From Sipunculus nudus (Eukaryota; Annelida; Sipuncula; Golfingiida; Sipunculidae), in the NCBI GenBank assembly GCA_026874595.1, contig CM049316.1, positions 16,389,839-16,453,838 on the forward strand: a DNA stretch of 64,000 bases. Direction: 5' to 3'. Under the pieces are notes generated by a model that saw nothing but the letters and a program-made list of their open reading frames with translations, was not told where the DNA came from and did not search any database. The position numbers and the translations under genes were made by a program. Each line of letters starts with the position of its first letter. Positions within the stretch are counted from its first letter, which is position 1. Below are positions 1 to 11,923 of this stretch, one piece after another.

Positions 1-115
1 GAGACTAATGACGTCATCGTCCTGTTCCCGCAGATCGTTGGGAGCATGTCCAATCCCAACGGCTGCTTTGATTGGTGGGCTTACGATGAGGAGATGATGG
101 AGGAAGAAGCATACG
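1..115 (+). CDS. PHB-depolymerase-like esterase, penultimate exon (partial, 5' end outside window)
   Basis: Frame 1 is open from base 1 and reads through the block [15 protein letters not shown]. This closely matches the C-terminal Asn-Pro-Asn-Gly-Cys-Trp-Asp-Trp-Trp-Gly-Tyr signature of type I poly(3-hydroxybutyrate) depolymerases and related alpha/beta-hydrolase esterases. A donor (GTCAGT) follows base 115 with one base of a split codon left over; without splicing the frame would stop five bases later at TAA. The catalytic Ser-Asp-His core would lie upstream, outside the window. Members of this family degrade short-chain polyester or act as feruloyl or acetyl-type esterases. The substrate of the animal protein is unknown to me. 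Confidence 0.75.
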
Positions 116-1104
116 GTCAGTAATATAGATAAATATGAGACATAAAATGTTCTACAAAAGATCTGTCATATTTATTTTTTGCATGATACCTTATTCAGGT
201 GAGAATAATATTACTTAGCTTATTGTTCGGCAAACTAATCACGCCAACTATAGTCCGTTTCATCCCCTCATGTCCACCTGTTTTTTGCTATGAAAATTTT
301 TATTTGTTACATTTCAAGGGAAACAATTATAGTGTAGGGGAGAAGATTGCAGAACCTAATTTTCAACTAGGTAAATAAATTCCTACTTTATTCCTTAATT
401 GAGTAACAGAATTTTCTGAAAATATGAGAAATCAGTCTACATTTTACAACATATCAGACCCACTTATGGTGGTCAAGGTCATTGGTCACATGCAAAAACA
501 GCCTCAACTAACAGCTGCTGATTGGATGATCTCATGTAAACACTCTAAAAAATATAACCAGCTAAAACAAAGATGGCTACTTATGGAGGGACACACAATA
601 TCTGCCAGATCATGATAAAGAGACTAAAATGTTGTGAAACATGAACAGGGGATTTATTGTAAAATTCTTAACTGCCAGATTAGGTTGTCACTTCCATATG
701 TTGTTTACTTGGAAAACATTGAAAAATATAAACTTTTAAGTAAATCATCTACAAAACACAGGTGGACAGCAGGTGGTGAAATGGACTATAACAAAATGAC
801 GACAAAGAATGATTATCCAAATTTCAAATGGATTATTTAACAATAGTTTATTGAGTATTTTCTATACCTGTAAAACTATAATATATGTCTATGTGCGTAC
901 AATTTTAATTTTAACGAGTAACGATGGATGTTGTACGATTCATTCTGCGCGCATGCGTAAGTGCGTGTATATGTGGGCCTGTGTTGCATTTTGTGTTTAC
1001 TATTCTTTCTCTACCAGATTTTAACTATAAAGTTTAATAATGATTTATACATTGCTGTTTTTGTGAGTGCAAAATTTCTAGACCATTCATTTTTTTTTGT
1101 TTAG
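116..1104 (+). other. Intron of the esterase gene
   Basis: Begins GTCAGT and ends in a T-rich tract followed by TTTAG. Joining base 115 to base 1105 restores one reading frame. The short open frames inside (424-615, 634-840, 809-1024) have no recognisable content and are treated as chance. Confidence 0.65.
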
Positions 1105-1175
1105 TATTGAAGAGAGGCCGGCAAATCAGCACCATCAAGGGAATGATTGACAGGCTGACCGGGGACCGTCCATAA
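1105..1175 (+). CDS. PHB-depolymerase-like esterase, terminal exon
   Basis: After the acceptor at 1103-1104 the two first bases complete a GTA codon begun in the previous exon. The exon then codes for a 22-residue tail containing GRQISTIKGMIDRL and stops at TAA 1173-1175. Bacterial and fungal homologues end in the same way, with a short helix after the Trp-Trp block (pattern: Lys/Arg, Gly/Ala, x-Gln, Ile/Met, then Met-x-Asp-Arg-Leu). This match is independent of the upstream exon and supports the splice. No AATAAA is obvious close by; ATTAAA occurs near 1459. Confidence 0.75.
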
Positions 1176-3002
1176 CGTCACAGGAGCACAATATGATTAT
1201 ATTTGTTCAATCATTCATTTTGTTTCTTGTTACATACAGTTTTATAAATCCTAAATGAGGTTATGTATTTCACCATTGTTCTTTTTTGATAATTAACAAG
1301 TTTACGCATAAGAACACCAGATTTTGACCGATCTTTGTTACTGGGTTTCCTATGGGTTAGGGAAGGTCCCATCATCAGTTGCGGTGTTACCTTTGCGGAC
1401 CCAGTTAAATTGTTTTCCCTTAGATATGACATGAGCTCCATTGAATATCATTCTAGCTATTAAAGGGGCCAAATCACCTATCTGACCTTTATAAACTTAA
1501 GGTATTCCCTTGGAGCTTTTATAAAACCAGGGCAGAAAACGTGGATATTACCGCACACAGGCTGCTTGTTTTGTTTATATCCACGTGTTTATAAAATGGG
1601 GGGGGGGCTCCAAAATATTCAAGCATATTAATCAAGGGGCAGCAAGTCACATAAGCTAGGGCAAATGGCATTTTGCAACAAGTGACCTTATACCTCCTCA
1701 TATATGCAACCTAACTACCTTAGGTTACATGTTTTTCCCGTTTGTCAACATTTTGTTCAGAGAAAAGTTCATACATCCTTCAAGAAGTAATTGTAATAAC
1801 TATTCACAGCCAAAATTACCTTTAGATCATTAATATACACAGAGGAAACAAGAAATCACATAAATTCGTTTTCAAAAGGAAGGTGAATGGGCACCTTTAA
1901 GTCTATGAGGCCGCGCACACGAATATCGTTGGAAATTTACAATTATTTCTGATAATGTTTTCTGTCTGCTGATATCTCAGTGAAGTATGCAGTTAATGAA
2001 CACGCGCTATACTTGCCATTAAAAGGTTACTTAAGGTAGCTTTTGGGAACAGGACTTCTGTCAAATAAATATTAACTCAAAATAAGGATCTTGCATGTCA
2101 TTTTGGAAATAATATAAATAAAAAGATATAAAGCAAATATGCGCATTATCAGACAATCCAAAGCTTGTGGCCTGGAGACATGACCGTAATGTGATCAGCC
2201 GGTAAAACTTATAAACTGGCCTTTATTGAGTTTATTAATTTTATTCGGTATTGAGCTCATTGCAAACAAAGAACAGGTACTGCCACCTACCGGTAAATTT
2301 TATAACTAATATATGGTTTATTTACATTCGCGGAAGAACCAGTACAGAAGTTCTGTCCATAGGACTTATGATGAAAATTGGACTTCTTTCCAAGCCCTGT
2401 ACACACGCCGCTGAGTGAGGAGTGTACGGTTGGTACAGCGATGGTTTATCGTGATAAGCATTTGGAATAAAATGTGTATTTTTTCACACTACTAGTTAAT
2501 ATTACCTGAATACGAAACTAACCCAGCACAATCACTTCGTTTTACTTTTTCTAAGTTTCCTGTATTCTACGTTGTCATGGCTCTGTTTGTTAGTTAACAT
2601 AGTCCATGTGTGTTTGTTTACCATAAAACAGGCTGTGTCAACAGAGATCCGACAACTCCTAACAAAAGGCAAACACATGAACAAAAAAAGAAACACAGAA
2701 GAACCAACTGATGGGAGCTTGAAAAATCTGGATCTCTGAAAATTTGCGGTATGGCTACTGGGTGGCATGCGCGCTAAGTTGAAGCCATGTGACATTGATC
2801 GCGCCCGGTGTGACATTGATCTCCTCTTGTGTACAGGTGTAAGCAAATGATTTTAGAACGAAATATTTGCAGAAATCATAAAATTTAAAGGAGAAAACAC
2901 AATACTTCTTATACATTGCATACCGGTTTGTTAATGGGTTCCTTTAAAGGCTAAAGGTTACGTATGTTGCGACTGAGCAAAATCTAAATAATGCAAGAGA
3001 TA
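1176..3002. other. Intergenic, nothing recognised
   Basis: AT-rich with a short G run near 1600. The longest frame (2532-2846, minus) starts with TTG, has no recognisable domain and is not called. Confidence 0.5.
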
Positions 3003-6000
3003 ACAAGTGACCCATGGGTCATGACGCTCAGCAGACTGACATGTTGATAATATGTCCTTGCACAGACAATCAATTAAGATAGGTGGCATTATTGTTTATG
3101 CATATTAGCTCAAGTTCATCAAGACCCAACCCATAAAAACAAATTGATGACAATCCAACCAGCCTCTCATGAGGAATCTGGCAATTTGTGTGTATTCTGC
3201 ATTATTTCTGGGATGCTCATATATACCCCAAAACTCTGAGAATATGGGTCACTGTAACCCAATTTTAGGTTTCGGGGGAGTACCCTTTGAGGAACTCTCA
3301 GGATGTCAAGTTATAAGATTCTGGGCCCCATGGTTATGATTTGTGCCCTACTTTGGTATCAAATTTTCAATTATTCTGAGGGGTGCTTATAAGCCCTATA
3401 GCTCAGAAAATATGGGTAACAGAGACCTTAATTCACGTTTCCGAGGAGACTTTTCACCGATCTCCCTGGATGTCAAGTTTGAAAATTCTAGGACAAATGG
3501 TTACAATTTGAGCCCTGTTAAGGGACGACCGCATCTTTGAAGGTCTCATAAATAGGCCTAGCAAAAAAATGTGTTAAAATGACTCCATGATGAATATGCA
3601 TGCAAAAAATCAGGGTGATTAATGGAATAGTTGTTCAGATACTGAAACTTTTGTATCACATTTTTAGTTATTCTGGGAGGTACTACTAAGACCCATAGCT
3701 CGGAGAATATGGGTAGCAGAGTCCTAATTTCAGGTTTCCATGGAGTTTTTAATGTACCTCCCAGGATGTCAAGAAAAAAGATTCAAGCTCAAATAGTTAT
3801 AATTTGTGCCCTGTTAACAGACGACCACATCTTTGAAGGTCTCAAAGTATAATGCAAAGAATAATGCCAATCAATGCACTAGTTTTTCAGATACCAGGGC
3901 TTTTGTATCAAATTTTTAGTTATTCTGGGGGGTAATTCTGAGCCCCATAGCTCAGACAATATGGGTGACAGAGAACTAATTTGAGGTTTCCAAGGAGACT
4001 TTTCATGGGCCTCCCAACATGTCAAGAAAGAAGATTCTAGGTCTAGATGTTACGATTTGTGCCCTGTAAACAGATGACTGCATCTTTTAAGGTCTCAAAA
4101 ATAGATAAAAAAATGTAAAAAATCGAAAAAAATACAAGAAGCGCCACTAGTCTGCAGAAATTGATGAAACACTCCATGATCAATATCCATGCAAAGAATC
4201 ATGGTGATCAATGCATTAGTTGTTCAGATATTTGAGCTTTTGTATCATTTTTTTTTTTATTATTCTGGGGCGGGGGGGGGGGGTACTTCGGAGCCCCATA
4301 GCTTGAAGAATATGGGTAACAGAGACCTAATTCCAGGTTTCAAGAAGACTTTTCATGGACCTCTCTGAATGTAAAGTGAGAAGAATACAGGTCCAGCTGT
4401 TACGATTTGTGCCCTGTTAACACATGACGGCATCTTTTGAGGTCTCAAAAATTGAGAAAAAATATCATAAAAATCGAAAAATACAGGTGGCGCCAGCAGT
4501 CTGCAGAAACTGATGAAACACTCCAAGATCAATATCCATGCAAAGAATCATGGTGATCAATGCATTAGTAGTCCAGATATTGAAGCTTTTGTTTCAAATT
4601 TTTTTTCATTTTTCTTGGGGGTACTTCGGAGCCCCATAGCTTGAAGAATATGGGTGACAGAGACCTAATTCCAGGTTTCAAGAAGACTTTTCATGGACCT
4701 CTCTGAATGTAAAGTGAGAAGATTTCAGGTCCAGTTGTTACGATTTGTGCCCTGTTAACATATGACGGCATCTTTTGAGGTCACAAAAATAAGAGAAAAA
4801 ATATCGTTAAAAAAAAATAAACAAAAAAATACAGGTGGCTCCACCAGTCTGCAGAAACTGATGAATCACTGCAAGATCAATATCCATGCAAAGAATCATG
4901 GTGATCAATGCATTAGTTGATCAGATATTTGAGCTGTTGTATCAAATTTTTCATTATTCAGGGGGTATTTCGGAGCCCCATAGCTTTAAGAATATGGGTA
5001 ACAGAGACCTAATTCCAGGTTTCCAAGAAGACTTTTCATTGACTTCTCTCGATGTAAAGTTAGAATATTCCAGGACCAGCGGCTACGATTTGTACCCTGT
5101 TAACAGATGACGGCATCTTTTGAGGTCTCAAAAACAGAGAAAAAAAGTAAAAAAAAAAATGAAAAAATACAAGTGACGCCACCAGTCAGCAGAAACTGAT
5201 GAAACACTCCTTGATCCATATCCTTGCAAAGAATCATGGTGATCAATGCATTAACTGTTCAGATATTTGAGCTTTTGTATCGATTTTTTTCATTATTCTG
5301 CGGGGTACTTCAGAGCCACACAGCTTGAAGAATATGGCTAACAGAGATCTAAATCCAGGTTTCCAAAAAGACTTTTCATGGATCTCCCTCCATGTCAAGA
5401 CAGAAGATTCTAAGTCCAGTCATTAAGATTTGTGCCCTGTTAACAGATGACAGCATCTTTTGAGGTCTCAAAAATAGAGAAAATATATCGTAAAAAATCG
5501 ACAAAATACAGGTGGGACCGACCATCAGTCTGCAGAAACTGATGAAACACGCCATGATCAATATCCATGCAAAACATCATGGTGATCAATGCATTAATTG
5601 TTCAGATATTTGAGCTTTTGTATCAAATTTTTCATTAGTCTGGGGGGGGGGGGGGGTACTTCGGAGCCCCATAGCTTGAAGAATATGGGTAACACAGACC
5701 TAATTCCAGGTTTCAAGAAGACTTTTCATGGACCTCACTGAATGTAAAGTGAGAAGATTCCAGGTCCAGTCATTAAGATTTGTGCCCTGTTAACAGATGA
5801 CGACATCTTTTGAGGTCTCAAAAATAGAAAAAAATGTAAAAAATCGAAAAAAATACAGGTGGCGCCACCAGTCTGCAGAAACTGATGAAACACTCCATGA
5901 ACAATATCCATGCAGAGAATCATGGTGATCAATGCATTAATTGCTCAGATATTTGAGCTTTTGTATCAAATTTTTCATTATTCTGGGGGTACTTCGGAGC

Positions 6001-6495
6001 CCCATAGCTTGAAAAATATGGGTAACAGAGACCTAATTCCAGGTTTGTTTTCAAGACGACTTTTAATGGACCTCCCTGCATGTCAAGACAGAAGATTTTA
6101 AGTCCAGTCGTTAAGATTTGTGCCCTGTTAATAGATGACGGCAGCTTTTTAGGTCTCAAAAATAGAGAAAAAAAATCGTAAAAAAATGAAAAAAATACAG
6201 ATGGCGCCACAAGTCTGCAAAAACTGATGAAACACTCCATGATGAATTTCCATGCAAAGAATCATGGTAATCAATGTATTAGTTGGTCAGATATTTGAGC
6301 TATTGTATCAAATTTTTCATTATTCGGGGGGGGGGGTACTTCGGAGCCCCATAGCTTGAAGAATATGGGTAACAGAAACCTAATTTCGGGTTTCCAAGGA
6401 GATTTTCCATGGGCCGGACGGCCGGATGGACGGACGGACGACGGACAAAGAGTGATCGCTATAGCTCAGATGACTTACAGTCAGCTGAGCTAAAA
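3003..6495 (+). mobile_element. Dispersed element, copy 1, with internal ~343-bp tandem array
   Basis: Left end ACAAGTGACCCATGGGTCAT, right end CAGTCAGCTGAGCTAAAA. The same two ends bound a second copy at 30836-32528, so these are true element ends. A 13-bp inverted repeat lies just inside them (GCTCAGCAGACTG at 3026-3038; CAGTCAGCTGAGC at 6478-6490, one mismatch). Between them runs a diverged tandem array. The motif around GATCAATGCATTAGTTGTTCAG recurs near 3881, 4220, 4571, 4917, 5255, 5599, 5941 and 6283, a period of about 340-350 bp, with one shorter, more diverged unit before it. A GGAC-rich tract (6415-6445) precedes the right end. No transposase frame is present, so the element is non-autonomous. 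The superfamily is not identified. Confidence 0.75.
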
Positions 6496-7577
6496 AGTTA
6501 TGCTTTGTGTCTCTGTACATACCAAGACTTTTTTTTGGAATTTTTTTTTCTTTTTTTTTTTTTTTTAATTTAGTTAATGTATTATTTTATTATGTAAGCG
6601 GTATTCATGTCCAAAAGAGGGATATTGACTGATCATTTTTGTGGTTCAAGTAAGCATTTATTTGGCTAAAAACTACATGTAGAATTTAAATCCACCCCTA
6701 AATGTTTTTCCAAGACGGCGAAAAAGTAAGCCAAAACTAAATTCAAGTTTTAACAGGTCAATATCACGAACTTAATGAAACAGGTCTGAGAAATTTGAAT
6801 GAAATATGTTCAGCCCATATTGTCCTTGACAGACTTCAAACTGGTCCAGCGAAGCAACCGGGATACTGATCCAGGAGATTTGTGATTATATAATTTTGCG
6901 TCCATGACAAAAATTAGACCTGACAGATTCTGGTCAGGATCAAACCAGTCGTAATCTTTATTGTGTCAAGGTGTGTTATGTGCATGTTCTCGCCTAAGCC
7001 CTACTCACATTGTCTTTTCCTGTACCATCTGTGTCACTCACTGTGTTATTAATGTCTTGACTCTATCAGTGTACCACAGATAATAAATATAGATATATAT
7101 GCCTTTATAAAACAGTCGCAATGTACTTTGAAAATCATGCGTATTTCTTAACACTGGATAAAATTCCCATCCTACCACAAACATGATCATAAAAGTAGAT
7201 GCCCGCCATCGCCAAGACATCACAAGCTAAAATCAGCCATATTGAGATCCAGCGCATACATGGGCAATAATGGGGGATTTGCTATGGGGTGAAGGTCGTT
7301 TGGATATTCAGTTAAGTTAAAAAAATATCAGGTGCACATTTGTCACGTACCTCTTAATTTTGTGTATGTAGCTGGTCACATTAATATACTGAAATTTAAT
7401 ATTTTTAAACAATAACCAATCGTCGGTAGGTACGATTGCACAAGTCTGCGTTAACAAGTACCCTTCTGTCCTATTGCAGCCTTGGGACATTTCTCCATAA
7501 ATACCTTTGAACATTGGCGCATAATAATCAGCTTGACATCTCTGTACAAAGGCTTTTACACTATGTAGCTACGTTTA
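6496..7577. other. Intergenic, nothing recognised
   Basis: Poly-T tract at about 6530-6567, otherwise unremarkable AT-rich sequence. Confidence 0.4.
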
Positions 7578-8117
7578 CGTCAGCCGTGACAACCCGACTC
7601 AGTAGGCAATGATTATTGGGCCGGTACGCCTACTTGAGTCGTGATACAAGCAATATCGGAAATGCATCGCAGTGGTCTTCCATCATGTTGCATTCAGATT
7701 GTGTGAAACAGCCCATAATCTTAACATTGTGCTACGAATGATGAATAAACACAAGAGAATACATGTGAACTAACAACCCAAACTGAAACTCCGTCTCCAT
7801 GGTAACATTTCATTTTTCGCGCAGTTGACTGCATGTTGTCTAGTAACCCGAGCGAGCCATGCATGTATTCATGCGGTCAGAAATTCAACAAACATGCGAA
7901 GGGGTTTACCAATATGTTAAGTTAAAACGGAACTTACCTCGCTCATGTTTGGTGTTGTTTGAGAGTACACTTAAAAGGCTAACGGTTAATCTGGTTTATC
8001 TTAATTGACAGTGTATCTGAAGGGCATGAGGCATAAAAAATTAAAATATTTGCATCCACATGGTGCCTTATAATGCGTTCCTCGGACCTAGATGTAAAAG
8101 CACTCTGGCAGCCAGTT
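7578..8117 (+). repeat. ~540-bp dispersed repeat (inverted partner at 40130-40683)
   Basis: The reverse complement of 40130-40683 aligns along the whole stretch. Shared landmarks include CCGTGACAACCCGACTCAGTA near the left end, a CTCCGTCTCCATGG block in the middle, and GATGTAAAAGCACTCTGG at the right end. It contains no long open frame. Confidence 0.65.
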
Positions 8118-8928
8118 TTCTGGTCGTAATGTCAGAGGGCGGTTATGGCCCTACGTTTGCGTGCGTGAAGGTTTCCAGCCCAGGTGATGCATTTTCCAAT
8201 ATCGGGATAAATTAACGCCCCCATTGGGCCTGAATTCTTCCACTTGTCACGACTGACTTCACCAGCAGCGTACAAGCAAAGAAATAAATAACGGACCCGC
8301 AATTTCTGACAGCAAGGTGTTTCCTCATTATATGTCATGCGGAGGTATTTACACATCTCTGTTTAAAGGTTATAGTGACTCTTTTTATACAAAGAGAAGC
8401 AGAGATATGAGCCGGTGACAACTGGAAAGTGATTGCTGAATATATAGTATTGCCGGGTATCATGTGAAACACCATTTTCGAGGTATCATATATTACATTA
8501 TCTTTGAACAATAGAAAAGACCGTATGAAGCTACACGAAATAAATATCAGCAGTCTTCCCCAGGTGAAGATCAACGATAGTTTCGATGAATTGTTAAACT
8601 ATGAAACGTGTTACTTCCTCGCGGTTAGCTCCGGCTCTCGAATAGATTTATTAAATCAAAACGTGAATTTGAATTTTTCAAATGATTTTAATTCCAGTGC
8701 CAATATATTAAGATTATTAGCTAGCTGAACGGTGACGCCACCATAATAGCGGCGATCAGGACGTCGTAGGTCTTTCTCGAAGGCAAAGTTATGATAAGCA
8801 GTGTCAGCTAAACACGTTTGCTATTGGCGATGGGGAGAGAGAATTCTATACAAGTTATTTACATAAAGGACTTTATAGAACAGTGTATGTTCCGGAAATA
8901 TTCAATTTTATATTGTAGCAGACAAGCA
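8118..8928. other. Intergenic, nothing firm
   Basis: Frame 8504-8728 (74 codons) has no recognisable domain and does not begin with ATG. Its upstream part ends in CCCCAG before GTGAAG, which could be a donor, but there is no second exon to support it. Confidence 0.3.
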
Positions 8929-9975
8929 AGAGTAAAACTAATGTTGACATGCAAAATGTCTACTCTAAAACCACCACTATCATCTCTTGAGATAAATGGA
9001 CTACTAAAACATAGTACAGAACCTAATGTACTAATGAAGACAATGAAACGTATTTTCAATTACATACCCTTGAAAATAACATCTTCATTAACTTATTGTA
9101 TGTGTCAGTTGTCGCAGGTTGCTTAGGAAACTTCATTGATAACTTCGCTTTCATTGATATGTTTTCATCAAAAAGGACATGGAACGGTGTACCTGGGTTT
9201 CTCCTAATTTTTTTCTGACCACGTGGGACACCATATATTTGGTTGTCGTGAGGATTCGATTCGCTGGATTTAATGTTTCATAATGTATCATGTATCATAA
9301 GTTAAAGTATCGAGGAAATGACAATAATTACATCAAGTTTTCTTATTCCGACGATATGCATAAGTCGGTACCTGGCTGTCGCATATCCACTGACTTGTCT
9401 CTGCGTCTCATGTTACAAGAAAAATGTATTACTGGTTACTGTCGTAGCCATCTTTAGTTTAAGACTGTATTCACGTTTTCGTCTTCCCACTAGCAAGATA
9501 TCGGGTGCTTTGTTCTTCCGAATCATCTAAACGCTTTTTTATTTTTCCTGTTGTGCTACACAAGGAATTTGTAACCTTCTTTTCTGCTTGGTCATATTGA
9601 TATTTTCTATGCTGAAATGCATCCAATCTTGCTAACAAAAGAATTCAGCAAGAGAATAGAATTACAAACTTTCTGCTACTTATTACATTATCGTTTGTCG
9701 CTGTGCATCTACCGTACTCGATTATGTGGGCTATTAACTATGATTTAAAAGATACAGACCCAACGGTGTATTTTTTGTGTACGATCTGTCATTGTTTGTA
9801 CACGTGTAATTATTCAATTAATGTTTTATTGTACTGAATTGCTGGGGCATCATTCAGAAGAGATACTGTCAATCTGTTCAGGCGACCTTTTTGCTTCAGT
9901 AATATTGCCAATGCGGACAGCAGCAGGACAGAGCGGGTTGCCGTGCCCATGGATTCTACTGCTAATATTAATGTA
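8929..9975 (+). pseudogene. Receptor pseudogene A (class A GPCR, subfamily 1)
   Basis: Conceptual translation over several frames gives a seven-helix receptor in the usual order. The TM1 remnant follows the leader SSLEINGLLKHSTEPN. Next come VPGFLLIF before TM2, SRYLAVAYPLTC at the TM3/ICL2 junction, FLLLITLSFVAVHLPYSIMW in TM6 and CNYSINVLLY in TM7, then SFRRDTVNLFRR in helix 8. The ATG matching that of locus C is followed by a stop at codon 4. Further stops and frameshifts lie near 9218, 9285, 9530, 9640 and 9836. The leader and 5' flank (from about 8929) match loci C and F, so the three form one subfamily. Confidence 0.85.
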
Positions 9976-11923
9976 TGACTGGTTATCATTACAAATTAGC
10001 TTTCTGTAAACATAACACATACAGGAATACTACAGTTTCAGATTTCTGAGTAATCTAGATAGTTTGTGCAGCCATCCACTGCCTATGAAAAAAATATCTG
10101 AATTAGTTTTTGGGTTGCCTCTGCAAATATCAGCGGTATTATTATGATGAATTACTGTATAACAACATAAATATCCAATACTCTCTAAAGTTAGCAAAAT
10201 TTTTGTAGCGTTTTATGGTGAGGCAAGGCTGACAGAATGACAACGTTCATTGTCCATTCAGGGAGGGTATGTCATATCACATGGTGAAAGGGAACTACTC
10301 TGACTGCGAGTTACTGAATATTCAATATTATACCTTTTGATCAATGCGCTCCATGGTTTGTTTTCGTGTATTGATGTGCTCCGTTGCTCTGTTTATATGA
10401 AATACTGGTAAATGTGGTCTCGTGAATACAAACCATTGCATATGGTGTTAGGAATTTCCATCTTGTACCATCAACCACGTGAAACGTCCTGCGTCACTGC
10501 CCGAGGGAATATCGATGTGAAACTTCTTCCATATCTGAATTAAGACATACTTCCTTTTAACAGCATATGGTATTTTATTCAACTGGTCCAACGGTATCTA
10601 GAACATTCTTAACGAGTACAATATTATATAAATGTATATTTATATGTATTTATTGTGTATTTACGAAATGGTGCATATAAAAATGATAATACTATAAACA
10701 ATAATAATGATTAGATAAATAATAAAAACAAAATAAGACTCTCTTCACTCAAACTTAAATCAACCCCTTACTCTACATGCAATAACATCCCTACGGAAAA
10801 TTGTTTGAGCTTGCCCATTTTGGTTTTGAACTGAGCTTGCAGTGAAATTTGATCGAGAAGTTTAGATGTGGTCTCTGTTAATAGTAGCGTTTGAGATAAG
10901 CCTAAAACAGGAGAAAAGTAAATGCAGATGGCTGTCTACATGTATAAGAACAATTATTCAATCGAGAAATTTGTAAAAGACTAGGTGTAAATAGAAGTTC
11001 TAGCAACGGCACGGCCTGCAACTGGACCTTTCTGAACCTTTCACAACACACTGATACGTGTGGGTAGGTTCGTTGTTCAGTGTGTATATCTCCCTTCGCA
11101 TAAACAGTTTATACTTCAGTGAACCCCGAACTGACCTTGTTGCTTCAGCCAACTGGAATCAAAATGAATAGCTGTGTGCCCGTCTTTGACAACAAGGTTT
11201 CTTCTTTTTTAGATATCACGGATCATCCTTAAAGGACATACAGAGAGAGTATTGAAAAAAATGAATTTTAAAGAAAGCGAAGACAAAAGATGGAAAGCGT
11301 GAATGGAATACACGATATAGCCATGCAGCCAAAGTGATACACGAATTTTATGTTACACGTCGCTGCTCGAATAACAGTCAACAGGAATGTGGGCTGCTTG
11401 AGGTAAATATAGCATCAATAACTAATTGAGGAAAAAAATGGTGTGTAACAGTGATGAATACTTGACAAGTTACCGCTAGGTTAAGTAAATATAAATGCCT
11501 TGTCTGGGCCCCAGCTGTATTGCAGGACGGATCCTCACCTGACTTTCTATATATGCCTACTCGGTAAAAAGTTCGGCTTATTAAAAGCAGCCTAAGGAAA
11601 TCCTAAATTATATTTGACGTCAGCACTCTATGATTTTTAGATGGATCACTGCAAGCAGATTGAGGTCACCGCTGAATTTACGCCCTACTTTCGGAGGGGC
11701 CACATTAACTTAATATCGCCTGCCGATTCGGTTGTGTTCATTTTACAAGCTACCAGCTACACAGTAAAATCAATAATACATTTTATGTTGGGGGAGAACG
11801 CAGCTACCAATCAGCCATTTAGATATCGGATGTATTTTGCTTAGTGAACACAAGTGTTCGAAGTGTTTTAGAGTATACTGAATTACAAAAAAAAGAACAG
11901 ATTATCTTATATTGACACGCAAT
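9976..11923 (+). repeat. Flank of receptor B, shared with the flank of receptor D (segmental duplication)
   Basis: About 10175-10860 matches 16990-17790. Examples are GAATACAAACCATTGCATATGGTG at 10425-10448 and 17250-17273, and the AGGGAACTACTCTG block. 11270-11395 matches 17995-18140 (GGAATACACGATATAGC). No gene is seen in the interval. Frame 11641-11844 begins with ATG but has no recognisable content. Confidence 0.7.

Noticed and set aside
2532-2846. 104-codon minus-strand frame
   Set aside because: Begins with TTG, has no signal, motif or splice support.
3343-6240. Several 60-103-codon frames on both strands
   Set aside because: They fall in the 343-bp tandem array, recur with the repeat period and break at unit differences. 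Repeat shadow, not genes.
3003-6495. CRISPR array
   Set aside because: Repeat units are ~343 bp, contiguous and diverged, with no short repeat/spacer structure; the DNA is eukaryotic.
3003-6495. Helitron
   Set aside because: Ends do not begin TC and end CTRR with a hairpin; an inverted motif near both ends argues for a different type.
11912-11923. Start of receptor B four codons upstream of the ATG
   Set aside because: The codon at 11912 is TTG. The first ATG is at 11924, so the protein is 355, not 359, residues.
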